From Bifiguratus adelaidae (lineage: Eukaryota > Mucoromycota > Endogonomycetes > Endogonales), in assembly GCA_002261195.1 (NCBI GenBank), contig MVBO01000002.1, positions 68,920 to 132,919 on the forward strand: a DNA stretch of 64,000 bases. The letters are read 5' to 3'. The position numbers were made by a program, and so were the translations under genes. Shown here piece after piece: positions 22,351 through 33,135 of the stretch (its first letter is position 1; the number at the start of each line of letters is the position of its first letter). Under the pieces are notes generated by a model that did no database searches, was not told where the DNA came from, and saw only the letters and a list, made by a program, of their open reading frames with translations.

Positions 22351-22413
22351 TGAATGAACGTGAAATATATTTCCCTATTAGGAGATTCTACCTCCCAGCT
22401 CTTTCAGCGCGAC

Positions 22414-23690
22414 ATGTTAACTCAGAGGACACAAGTCAAGAGGATCGTGGACAGAACGGTCGTGGTATGTATAAACGCACTGTCGGCACTGAATAAAACT
22501 GCTAATCACGAATTTGTAAGGATTTAAAGCGTCCCCTGGTAGATCATTCCAATAGACGCCCAGGACTGACATTGCGCCAAAGAGAACTAAAGGAGAATGA
22601 ACAGAATCCGAACAAGCCGGAAAGGTCAGGCCCATACCGAGGCTCTTCTTTGACGGTTGTATACTTATCCACGCATCATGCAGTCGAGCTCAGTGGTCTC
22701 TGCGTCATTTCGAAGTTGGTCGACCTCTAGGAAAAGGCAAATCCGGTCGGGTGTATTTGGCCCGAGAGAAGCGGACACGATACATTGTCGCTTTGAAAGT
22801 GCTATTCAAGAAGGAGCTTAAAATCCGCAAGGAGCAAGAACAGCTTCGTCGTGAAGTGGAAATACAGAGCCATTTGCGGTAAGTATTATCCATGACTGGC
22901 TGCTTTTGACTCACGCTGTTGACATTGTGCGATTTTAGTCACCCCAACATATTACGCCTTTACGGTTACTTTCATGACGAAAAGCGGGTATACCTGATTC
23001 TTGAATATGCAGCCAAAGGCGAATTGTATAAAGAACTCCAAAAGCTCGGAAGATTCGAGGAACACATAGCAGCCAAGGTAAGGGAGAGAGGAGCGTGTTT
23101 GCTGCTTATTTAACCATTATTTGGTAGTATATAGCACAAATGGTGAAGGCGCTGATGTACCTCCATTCAAAAGGTGTCATACACCGAGATATCAAACCTG
23201 AGAATCTCCTCCTTGGGACTAATGGCGAGCTAAAAATTGGTGATTTCGGATGGAGTGTACACAACCCAAGTAGCCGGTATGTTGCAATTTTTCTTGGAGC
23301 ATGACATCTCATGTCTACTCAGACGGCAAACAATATGCGGTACGATAGATTATCTACCACCCGAAATGATCGAAAACCAAGCCTATGACGAAAAGGTCGA
23401 TCTCTGGTCCTTAGGCGTCCTGTGCTATGAGTTCTTGGTGGGCGAACCACCCTTTGAAGACGCCAATGTCCAACACACCTACAGAAGGATAGCCAAGGTT
23501 GACCTCCATATACCTGATCACGTCAGCCCCAGGGCTAGTGACTTGATTCGCAAGGTAATCAGGCATTGGTGTCTAAAGGTAACTGAAGTCAATGCTAATG
23601 AACTCCTAGCTTCTGAGATATACTCCCCAAGATCGCATTCCGTTGGCAGACATCTTGAAGCATCCTTGGATCATGGAAAACACACCATAA
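22414..23690 (+). CDS. IPL1: Aurora-family serine/threonine protein kinase
   Basis: Mitotic kinase of the chromosomal passenger complex, acting at kinetochores and spindle. Seven exons (22414-22464, 22521-22624, 22684-22878, 22939-23077, 23128-23276, 23323-23554, 23610-23690) give about 316 residues. Motifs: glycine loop [15 protein letters not shown] lysine, [13 protein letters not shown] (Aurora hallmark), catalytic [15 protein letters not shown] (the DFGWSVH signature is Aurora-specific), the T-loop [16 protein letters not shown] with its activating Thr, and [15 protein letters not shown]. It ends with ILKHPWI and a short tail. The two short N-terminal exons are chosen from splice signals and are less certain than the kinase domain. 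Confidence 0.92.
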
Positions 23691-23757
23691 ATGAATTAAA
23701 CTGTGACTGTCACGTGTTGTCATTGTTCCGACACGAGATTGGTCTTGTTTGTTGCTC

Positions 23758-26157
23758 ATGTTGCTAGAGGCTCGCCTTGGAACGACGATATGCAGGCCAC
23801 AGTATATTGCTCGGTGCGCCGGTTATCGATCGAGGTCCCAGATTTATGGTTATAGCTACACATCCTGGAGCAGCGTTTGGGATTCTAGCCAAGGCAAGCG
23901 ATTATCGCTCGCACAGAGTCATGCAAGGTTGCGCATGGTCAAGGCACCGTTAAAACCACCGCCTACACGAGGCTTTTTATCGGGTGGTATCATATTTCGA
24001 GCGGTAGCTGTGACAACAGGTCCGGCAGTGGCCGGAGCAAATCATGGCAACTTCTTCTCCAAGCATTCTTCACAGGCTGTGCAACGCATAGAAAACAACG
24101 GCAAGCATACCTTCACGCCAAATGAAGTTCAGGAAAACAGACTCGAAGAGAAGCCACTTGTCATCCGCATTTGCCTGCGAATATGGTCCATGATAGACCG
24201 ATACATTTTAGAACCTCTGTTTACGTTGCGGCGCTTTCTACATTTGCTCGCTTTGTTTGCTCCCGTTGCGATTACAGCGCCTGCTACTTGCTTTGGACGA
24301 CGGAAACCAGACCATGACAACGAGAGGACCGGCAGTTTGTGGTGGTATCGCTTTCTCGTGAGGCAAATGGAGAGAGCGGGTCCGACATTTATCAAATTGG
24401 CTCAATGGGCGGCATCTCGCACAGACATCTTTCCCAATGAACTGTGTCATCTATTGTCGAAATTGCATTCACAAGTGGATCCGCATCCGTTCAAGGCAAC
24501 ACGTAGAACAATCGAGCATGCATTTGGTGGCCGAAGACTAGAAGATATTTTCGAAGATTTAGAAGAACAACCTTTGGGTATAGGCGCTATTGCTCAAGTC
24601 TACAAAGCCAAACTCCGGCCAGACATTGTCTTGGAACACTTTGAAGACCTTATGTACGATGTCGCCGACCGTGTACCGACCGTGGATTCCGTCACCGTTT
24701 CCATGCCGGCTAATGCACATCCGCGGGATATTGTAGCCCATCCTCGACAAGATCAACTACACCTACATACCACTGTGGCCATCAAAATTCTACATCCACG
24801 AGTACATGTCATTGTGTTGAGGGACCTCAAGATTATGAAGTTCTTTGCAAAGTGTCTCGACCTCATTCCAACCGTCCATTGGTTGTCACTCCCCGAAGAA
24901 GTTGAAAAATTCGGCGAAATGATGGAAGATCAATTGGATCTTCGCATTGAAGCATCAAACTTGAAGCAATTCCAGCGAAATTTTGAAAATAGGCGGACCG
25001 CCAAATTCCCACGACCGCTAATGCAATACACCACGCGGGATATGCTCATGGAAGAATTTATCGAAGGTGTGCCACTCAAGGTATTTTTGGATGCTGCGAG
25101 AGTCTATGGCGGGAAGAGAGCATATGACGAGGGCAAAGAATTTGACACTCGTATAGCCGATATAGGTCAGTTGCTAGCTCTTTCAATGACAATTCACTGA
25201 CCTGCTTGATAATTCGTATTCAGGCTTGGATTCCTTCTTGGTGAGTCATACCGATTTTCCTGTACACGCAGATCCCCCTAACATGTCTTGTAGCACATGC
25301 TGATCTTTGATAATTTTATACATGCTGATCTTCATCCTGGAAATATTATGATCAAATTCTACAAGCCCGGCACCTACAACAAATTCCGCCAGTATCTTCA
25401 ACAAATGATCAATCGCCCATTGGTCGATGATGGAACGATAGCGGTCCGACGATTGCGTGCAGTTAAGGACGACCCGGAAGCCATGGCGCTTGAACTCTCC
25501 AAACTTCATCATGAAGGCTACCAAGCCCAATTGATTTTCATCGATGCAGGTCTCGTGACTACGCTCAACGCAGTAAATCGAAACAACTTTTTGGAGTTAT
25601 TCAGAGCGCTCGCTGAGTTTGATGGATATCGAGCCGGCGAGCTCATGGTAGACCGCTGTCGACGCCCGGATCAAGTCATCAACAAGGAGATCTTTGCGCT
25701 CAAGATGCAGAAACTCATTCTGGACATCAAGCAACGCACGTTTCAACTCGGTAATGTCAAAATTGAAGGTCTCTTGCATAGCGTGATGCAGATGGTCCGA
25801 GAGCATCACGTAAAGCTTGAAGGTGATTTCGTCAATGTGGTCATATCTATCTTGTTGTTGGAAGGTATCGGGCGACAACTCAATCCCGATCTCGATCTCT
25901 TCAAGTCTGCCCTTCCTATCCTCCGCGATCTTGGTACACGAGACGCAGGAAGAGCAGCCATCGAAGGCGTCAAGGATATCCGAGGAAGTGGAGGAGCATG
26001 GATCAAGGTCTGGGTGTTACTGGAAGCGCGCAAATGGGCAACCATCCAACGAAGAGAAACTGATTGGGAGAATATGCTGTGAGTATTGACGTAGCTGAAT
26101 CTGACCAGGGCTTATTGACGCGTCGCCAGGGATATTCTGTGCCCCAACGCCATTTGA
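23758..26157 (+). CDS. ADCK2/UbiB-family atypical kinase, mitochondrial
   Basis: Exons 23758-25165, 25224-25240 (a 17-nt microexon), 25294-26078 and 26130-26157 give about 745 residues. UbiB/ABC1 features: [19 protein letters not shown] (KxGQ-like segment), [11 protein letters not shown] replacing the glycine loop, VAIKILHP, a [14 protein letters not shown] block, HADLHPGNI (catalytic HxDxHPGN) and IFIDAGLVT (DFG counterpart). The [12 protein letters not shown]2-type order and insertions fit ADCK2 rather than Coq8. UbiB proteins support coenzyme Q and lipid metabolism at the inner membrane. The N-terminus is Arg/Ser-rich and acid-poor, like a presequence. It starts only 67 bp after the Aurora stop codon. 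Confidence 0.9.
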
Positions 26158-26252
26158 TGACTTGAGCATGGTGAACACAGTAGATGGAAAGTCATCTTTG
26201 ACTGGTTGTACATAGATTATACAAGGTCACTTTTTATCTTTGCTAGTTAATC

Positions 26253-27654
26253 TTACATTTTGACCAACGTTGTTCCATCCGTTCCGTCGGGAGCCGGACG
26301 GTTCTTGTGATTCTCCACCTTGCTTGTAGGCTCACCTTCAACTCGAGCATTCTCACCTGCAGACGATAAAGACCCGAAAGGACTTGTTTGAGCGGTTGAT
26401 TTTGGATCCTCCAGGCCTGCATCGGACGGATGCTGTGTCGATCTACTCGAGTCCTGTGAACCGCCGTGTGAACGCAGTGATGATGCGACAAGGGATGAGG
26501 GTAATTGAATGTTATAAGGTGAGGCAATGGTAGATATGGCCATTCGGTTTGGCAGGTTCGATGTTTCGGCCGTTTCGGTGGAGGGAGGCTGGTGAGATGC
26601 GGATGCTTCGGTGGGATGAAGAGGGACGGATTCCGAGACGGTTTCTTTTGGGTGATCTTCCGTAGGTTCATCGGGTGATTCAGACTCTTGGTTAGCACCA
26701 ACGCTGCTACCGCTGCTACCCGTGTGATACAATCTATCGGTTGGTCGTGTCAACATCTCCTTTCGAATGGGGATTTTAATGCCTTGGCGAGCAAAACATT
26801 TGGAGAGTTCCGTCGATTCAGTCATCCCAGGGAATCGTTTGGCAGAGTAAACGTCAAACGGTTTCGATAATACTTCGGCTCGTACAGCTGTTTTTCGAAC
26901 CGGTCGAGATGGATCTTGTGCTCCCTTTACGTCGAGAAGCGCGCATCGCAAGGTGAATCTGCCTTCTGTTCGCACGCTCATATCCTGAAACACAAAATAG
27001 ACGCCGAGATCTCCTTCCAAATTGTACAAGTGGCTAGCTGACGAGAACGTACTGCCCATCAATGTGCGAGTTGTGGTTGGATTGGTGAGGGAGAGAACGG
27101 AAGACTTTGTGGAAGCAGTGTCGGGTACGGTGGATCGTATTTGTGATGCAGAGGGGATGGAGGCTGGATTTACGACAAGATTGCAATCTACAGTTCCGTC
27201 AGAGGACCATAGATCGCAATGGACAAGTAGTAGGGACGTGTCATGTTGGCTAGAGCTTCTGTCAGCTTTTCTTTTTCACGGTTGGCAGCTTAAGTCATAC
27301 TTGCCTTGGTTCGACAACTTGGCCTTTGGCATCAAAGATGTTGAGTTTGATGACCGGTGGCGGATCTGATAATTGCAAACCACAGTCAGATGAGAGTCGC
27401 TTCCACTCAGTCTTGCCTACCTATAGGCCGGCGATCCTTCTCTCCAAATCCACAAGCACGAGCACGCACCGGCTGTTGAGCATACTCGATAGTATAACTG
27501 CTTACGTATAAATAAATGTAAGCACTCGTATACAAGACAACGTAGACAAGAGCCGGTGTCGCGGCCATGTCATACACGTCTATTACCTGACATTTCCTTC
27601 AAGCTCCTTGAACGATGGCAGGCGTATGGGAGGTAAAGTAGGAACCTCGCTCAT
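26253..27654 (-). CDS. velvet-domain developmental regulator
   Basis: Velvet proteins (VosA, VelB, VeA family) are fungal transcription factors with an NF-kB-like fold that couple light and development. Exons 27654-27587, 27497-27421, 27365-27305 and 27249-26253 give about 400 residues. Motifs: YTIEYAQQPVRARACGFGEK then RRPIDPPPVIKL near the start, LWSSDGTVDCN, LEGDLGVYFVFQDMSVR, GRFTLRCALLDV, and SKPFDVYSAKRFPGMTEST, ending the domain with FARQGIKIPIRK. A ~120-residue Ser/Pro-rich tail follows. The third intron starts with AG|GCAAGT, a GC-AG intron, the only donor that preserves frame. Which velvet subfamily it belongs to was not resolved. Confidence 0.92.
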
Positions 27655-28295
27655 AACGTTCAAGAACGTCGTAGATCTTCTGCGATAGCTACGATATCTG
27701 CTGTCTATCGACCTGTCAGCGCTGCAGGCATAAACCTCACGTTAACGCCATTCAAGAGAGAGTGTAGTAATGATGCACAGAAAAATCCTTCGATGCACAG
27801 AAGGGACTCTCATGGAAAAACCCTATTTTAAACTCCACAAGAGCTCCCCAACAACCTGGATCATGATATCAATCTTTGCACACTAACTTCATTGGCCACC
27901 AAAAGCAAGGGACGGGGACAAGGTGGCAAAACAATGACGCTTGACTTTTATGGGAGTTCATTGTCCCTGAACTCGGATCTGGTGCGCGGTGACGTAGCAC
28001 CCATGAACTCGGGTACTATCTCTGGAGAAGTGCCATCGGCGCTCCGGGCCATAGATCGATGATCTGCTGGTGCGTCATTCCTTTCCTTTGGCACGAACGC
28101 TTCATTAAGCTTTAGCATTTCTCGTTATATTATCGGTGCTTGGTCGGTGGGATTGTACGAGGTTCCCAGAGTTCTGGACTCATGTAGGACGTAATTGAAG
28201 GCCTTTGACCCAAAAATTTCGATTTATTGATAACCTAACAAAAGGCTCGATTTAGACCAGTAAGGGATCGTTTGGAAGCCGTACAATTGCGTTAA
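27655..28295. other. intergenic region, velvet gene upstream
   Basis: About 640 bp upstream of the velvet gene on its coding strand. No open frame or RNA gene was recognised; it probably carries the velvet promoter. Confidence 0.45.
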
Positions 28296-28960
28296 TTAAA
28301 TAGGTGCAACAATATCGTCATCTTTGAACCAGACTTGCATAAGCGGGTCCACTGATATAAGAGAATGCGTTGATGTGAGCTCGTTTGCGGAGGTCCCTCT
28401 TGTTTCGGGATAGCTGTACAATATACACCGCTGTTCCTGTGATGGCAGGCAATTTGTTGCCGTTGAGGTCTGGCTCAGGTATGCACGTAAAACAACAGTT
28501 AAAGACCGGAACGGATTCGGAGTTTCATGGGCCTTCTTGATGACTGGAGCCTGACCTTTTAAGGTTTGTCTTAGATGCCTGTTAGAGATAAAAATGGAGC
28601 TAGCATATGTGGTGTTGACGTATCTGAGGAATGTCCAGCCGGAGATACAGGTCGTCGGCAAGCAAGGCAGACCTGTAGGGAACTGGTTGCGCAAGTGGAT
28701 GCAACCCTGCTCAAAGTGCTGATAGAATGGAACATCTCTTTACCAGGAACGCGACCAACCTGTTGTTCAAGTCTAGGTAATTGCCGGATTCCCCCGTTGA
28801 TCCGTTAAAGATACAGTTTCACAAGCAGACGAACTTGCTTGCCGTGATTGCTTAAGAATTGTCTACCGATAAGGTCATGCCCATATCCACTGAAACTCAA
28901 TTTCCTTACGTCCGCAACACTTATCAGTGAACGCGATGAACGATTCCAGATTATATCATG
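28296..28960 (-). pseudogene. coding-like fragment of unknown family next to tRNA-Leu
   Basis: Three blocks read like one protein on minus. The first is 28960 to ~28840 (SLISVADVRKLSFSGYGHDL, later GKQVRLLVKL). It joins at GT|ATCTTT...CCTAG to GRVPGKEMFHSISTLSRVAS. The last block (28560-28296) holds KGQAPVIKKAHETPNPFRSL and ends MQVWFKDDDIVAPI. No in-frame ATG precedes the first block before the tRNA gene at 29028-29109, so it is either a 5'-truncated relic or has an unseen upstream exon. The strand-rich first block is reminiscent of an OB-fold, which is only an impression. Confidence 0.3.
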
Positions 28961-29014
28961 CTGTATCGAAGGCTTCCAGCGAGGAGATTAAAGAACCCAA
29001 CAAACTGGCCAGAA

Positions 29015-29027
29015 ATTCAAAAAGAGA
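29015..29027 (-). terminator. Pol III T-run terminator of tRNA-Leu
   Basis: Five T residues on the minus strand lie within a few bases of the tRNA 3' end. Confidence 0.7.
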
Positions 29028-29109
29028 TGACGACTGTAGGACTCGAACCTACGCCTCTTTCGAGACCAGCACCTGAAGCTGGCGCCTTAGACCACTCGGC
29101 CAAATCGCC
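29028..29109 (-). tRNA. tRNA-Leu (anticodon CAG)
   Basis: An 82-nt cloverleaf can be folded on the minus strand. The acceptor stem GGCGATT pairs with AGTCGTC (two G-U pairs). The D arm begins GGCCGAGTGGTCTAAGGC. The anticodon stem GCCAGC/GCTGGT encloses loop TTCAGGT (anticodon CAG, reads CUG). The variable arm (CTCGAAAGAG) is long, as in class II tRNA-Leu. The T arm is GTAGGTTCGAGTCCTAC. The discriminator is A and no intron is present. A TTTTT run shortly downstream serves as Pol III terminator. Confidence 0.95.
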
Positions 29110-29565
29110 TATCAAAAAATTTTGATTGTGTGGTACAATATAACGCAAAATATAATCCTAACCTTGAAAGTCAGCTTTTTTGGTATGTTACAAGCTCAAA
29201 AGAGAGCAAATAAGCCGCAAATAACCTGCATGGCATACAAATCAAATGCCAATGGCGTTGGGATTGACAATCCGGTTTGAGAGGTATGCAAGGCGCAATA
29301 ACCATGCAGTCTAATTTCACAGCCTGGCATGAAAATCACTTCCCCGGAAATTAAAAATCATCCGATAAAAAACATGGGAGATTACAAAACGAGGGGCGTT
29401 AGGTCGATCGGACCAATTTGCGGCTACCATAAAGCTGTACATGTAAGCTAAAGGTATAGTATTATCAAAGGGTAACCGACGTACAACGAGCAGGAAAAGT
29501 ACACAGCACAGAACGTGAAACGATGGTCGACCATAAATAGAAATGACCAAGCAAGGAAGCGACCA
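29110..29565. other. intergenic spacer
   Basis: AT-rich stretch between tRNA-Leu and the 3' end of the RasGAP gene. It holds the 5' flank of the tRNA; no other gene was seen. Confidence 0.45.
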
Positions 29566-32312
29566 TCAAGAAAAGATACCCCTAGACGCAAGGTCAGCTC
29601 AGCGTCGTCTATCAATGGGTAGAGCTTACCTGTTCTTTCCGGAAAAGCTCTTCTTTAGTAGTGCGAGTAGCTTTGCGACATTAAGTTGAACGTATTCGAG
29701 ATCGAGAACCTGAACATTATCCTGCTGCTTCTCCAATAGATCGTCCAGTTTCAGATCCATTTCCAGGATAGGTTTGTCGCGATTCTTATAGTGAAGGGCA
29801 ATGATGAATGTACCAGGAAGAGGTGAGGTAATGGCAAAGAAGATGTTTGGACGCCTACAGAGCGATCAGTATCTTGCGTAAATCCAGTAAGGTATGCATA
29901 CCTGGCTTCGGGCACGTTGCTCTCTGAGATGACACCCTCCTTTTCGAGCTGGGCGTGCGTAAACTTGTAAGGTCCAAGAACTTGTATCTTGGCAGGCTTC
30001 TTTGTCCGTCCATCTACCTCAACCCCGATTCCTACACTGCTCTTTGACGGCTTCTCTCCACCGCTCGATTGCATTCTGACATTTTGAAGATAGGCTTTGT
30101 ACGATTCCAATTGGGAGCGTAGGTAATTGTTGTGATCAATGATTGTTTGATAAACACTTTGAAGCGATTCCATCTCGTGATTGACCATTTCGCGCAGATT
30201 GCCCAAATGAGCCAGTTCTTGCAAGATCTCGTCACATAGCAGAGCGTAGCCATCAGCGGGATCGACAACACCAGCTTCTTCCAGCTCTCTGAGCATTTCC
30301 TTCACTTTAATACCTTTCCGCACAAGTAGCCCGTCTTTGGTTGTGGCTGCTGTCTCGGCGACATAGTTGAGATCCAAGGGACGCGAGTTGAGGTGAGGAA
30401 GCGTTCGAATAATCTGAACAAATATAGCTTTAGCCTCCATGTAAAGTATGTCGTTTTGAGTGATGTTGTTTTCGGACATGAGCGCGGTTGTCAAATCTGC
30501 ATGACGAATAAGCTGCTTGTTTTTTTAGTTTGTTCTGTCATTTACCTTGAATAGGAATCTCCCACCGACTAAATAAGGGTAAGGAGATGGTCTTGTCCTC
30601 TTTTCGAGACAATTGCGGAGGTGGAGGTCCAGCCTCACTCAGCAATATGCGCAGATGGTCCTTCTCCTTTGGAGCAAGTATGTCAATGTGTTGAACCAAG
30701 AGCGCATGTGTGTTGTAGATTTCGTTCAATGTGATGGAAAGCACGATGTCTTTCTTGGACAGGGCCATATACTGGTCCATCTCCAAAGACTCGTAAAAGT
30801 CGCTGACTTCACACAACTCGTTGAGGAATTTGTTGAATCGTTGCTTGTTCGCCTCAATGAAAGGATGTGTTGGAAGCATATACGCTTCTTTGGCGTAACT
30901 GGGCTTGTTGGCCAGATTTTGTAGGATCTTGGCGATAAGCGTAAGCGTCCGGCGTGGATTTTTGCTTGGTGGGCCATCAACCAACATGTATGCTTGTGGA
31001 GTGACGATAGCAGGATTGACAAATCGAAGAAAGAAGAAACCGCCAATGAGCGAACAGATAGCCTGATCCGTCGCGTCAGGATACTTTCTCTTTGTCAGAC
31101 TGCGAATCTGTTTGCATATCCATCTTATACCATATGGAACTTCCTCAATATGGGCAAGGATGGTATTCAGAATGGCATCAGCAATCTCCGTCATCTTTTG
31201 CACGCGAGGCTCGATGAGCGCTCGAACTTGGGGATTTTGCGTGGCCTCGTCTGTGCTAATACCACGGACCAAATGCGGTGGCAATTCGCCTGTTTCCTCC
31301 TCAGCCTGCTTGCAGATCTCCTCATAGACTTTGAGGGGATTGATCTCCAGATTTAGTTCCTTGTGTTCGATGAGTTGATTGATCTTGTCGGATAGGACAA
31401 CCTTCAGATACGACTGTCCGGGTCCACGGCGAGTATATGTTGTCATCATACGTGAAACAGGCGTGTTGGCGCGCAAAAGCATCACAAATTCCGTTGCTGT
31501 CTCGAACTGAGCTGCCAAAACATTCTTTGCAGTGTACGTGTCAGAGCAGACCTCGATATCGGGTTACAAGCAAACAACTTACTTGAAACATGGTCAGGAG
31601 CAAATGTTCCTCCCGCGATTCATACTGATTACCGTATAGTGTGAACATGACTGTCTGCAAAAGAGTATCGATCTCAGAAAGGGTAACTAGGCGACAAAGA
31701 CTGGCAATATGACGCGGTTCGGATTGCAAAAGAAAGAACAAGTTGCCGTACTGTTGCATCTTTCGATCATCCGGATAAGCATCAGGGGCGGCGATTGTTT
31801 CTTCTTCCAAATGCGACGCAACTTCGTTTTGCTATGGCAGATTAAATCAGAAAACGACAAACATCGCGCGTTTCTTCGCCGGACAGGGTTACCTACCTCA
31901 TCCAAAGCCATACGATTGGCAATAAGCAAGGCAATACGAGAATCTAAATAGCGCACGTCTCGCTCCAAAACGAAGTTCTTTTTTGACTGCACCGATATCT
32001 TGGATTTGTAGTCTCTCAGCTGCCTCTGGGCTATAGAGAAGGTGATGATGGTCATCATCTGCCATACCATAGACAACAATAAGACAAATACATACCTCTG
32101 GCCAAGTCATCTTCCACTTCATTGTCCTGCTCAGCGGCCATGGAATAGAACGCCGACACAGAATATCTCTTCGACTGTCTAGATCCCTTGTTGCGGGATG
32201 AATGGTGATTATTTGCGGCGGCAGCAGCTACTGCTCGCGAGACTACATTTGTCTGCCCAGAATATGCATAGCTAGACACCAATCCACTGCGCCGTGAATC
32301 TGTCATGGCCAT
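29566..32312 (-). CDS. RasGAP of the IQGAP/Gap1 type
   Basis: GTPase-activating protein that accelerates GTP hydrolysis on Ras. Multi-exon gene. The ATG at 32312 opens a Ser/Ala-rich N-terminus; a coiled-coil-like exon follows ([19 protein letters not shown]). The RasGAP domain spans about 31810-30600: [28 protein letters not shown] (arginine-finger region), [11 protein letters not shown] and [16 protein letters not shown] (the FLRFVNPA signature). A RasGAP_C domain follows ([18 protein letters not shown] to [16 protein letters not shown]). IQ motifs and a calponin domain are absent, which matches fission yeast Gap1 rather than full IQGAP. The terminal exon is only about 16 nt (29581-29566, reading GIFS then stop). 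Internal exon limits were not all fixed. Confidence 0.9.
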
Positions 32313-33069
32313 GATGATGGTATCCAAGGAGAAGCCCAAAACACAAAAAGATATATTAATTCATTTATATGTAATTTGGAAGAGCTTGAAGTGATCGATC
32401 GTCTGATGCACGTTGTGTATGCACTCTGTCGCCTCCCATTCCATGATGGGGTTACTGCTACTGCCATTTACGACACAGAGCATGCACTCTATCATTGCAT
32501 TTGGCTCAGACGGGGGAATGAACTGCACGCCTGGGAGGACGAATCCATCGATCGACGTGTCTAGATCATGGATCGACATCGACCAGGATTCTGTCGTTTG
32601 TAAGGCTAACACAGCCTTCATTTCACTTACGCACACCTCTCAACCGAAAATAAGCTGAAAACAATTGTGTGACAGCATATTCCAACAACCTTCAGCAACA
32701 TCTCGTCAAACACGCTTTTACTTGTCATACGCAAATTTTGCCGCGTGGAATCCCGCAAGACGGAGCTCCGCGCCCTCGAGTATGGGCTCGTTCGCAGAGG
32801 ATTTTGGTAGATTTGCTCACGCCGATCTAATTAGGCCCTTACTATAACCAACATCCTACAACCGAGATCACAAAAGTCCAATTTCTTTTGTTTCCATACA
32901 AGTTCGTTTGATTAAAGTCACTCCCTTCTCTCTCCCGTCGGCAAAAGGATGAAACATGGAGAGGAGAAAATCCCAAGTAAACGTTGAGGCGCAGCCACAT
33001 CGATAGCTGAAGCTAATGCCTGGCAAAACGACAAGCGCTTCAAATGCCTTGCGTGTACCATGACACACA
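32313..33069. other. intergenic region between RasGAP and ThrRS genes
   Basis: Divergent promoter region of about 750 bp. Short frames on both strands show no family features. No RNA gene was found. Confidence 0.45.
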
Positions 33070-33076
33070 ATGAGTA

Positions 33077-33091
33077 TAAACCCTAACCCTA
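33077..33091. promoter_or_regulatory. tandem telobox upstream of ThrRS
   Basis: AAACCCTAACCCTA, nearly two units of the TTAGGG telomere repeat on the other strand, lies about 45 bp before the ThrRS start. Tbf1-type factors bind such boxes at translation-related genes in fungi; that role here is inferred. Confidence 0.5.
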
Positions 33092-33109
33092 TTTATATAT
33101 ATATATATC
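33092..33109 (+). promoter_or_regulatory. TATA-rich element of ThrRS promoter
   Basis: A run of alternating T and A directly follows the telobox and lies about 30-40 bp before the ATG at 33136. This is consistent with a TATA box and suggests the upstream in-frame ATG at 33070 is not normally transcribed. Confidence 0.45.
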
Positions 33110-33135
33110 TCTTTCGCCCTGTAATTGTTGTCGGT

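Noticed and set aside
20818-23690. Tandem ARL5, arrestin, Aurora, ADCK2 genes as a functional cluster
   Set aside because: Products act in unrelated processes; same orientation alone is not evidence of a cluster in a fungus.
33092-33109. TA dinucleotide run as microsatellite of interest
   Set aside because: Position relative to the start codon is explained better by a TATA element.
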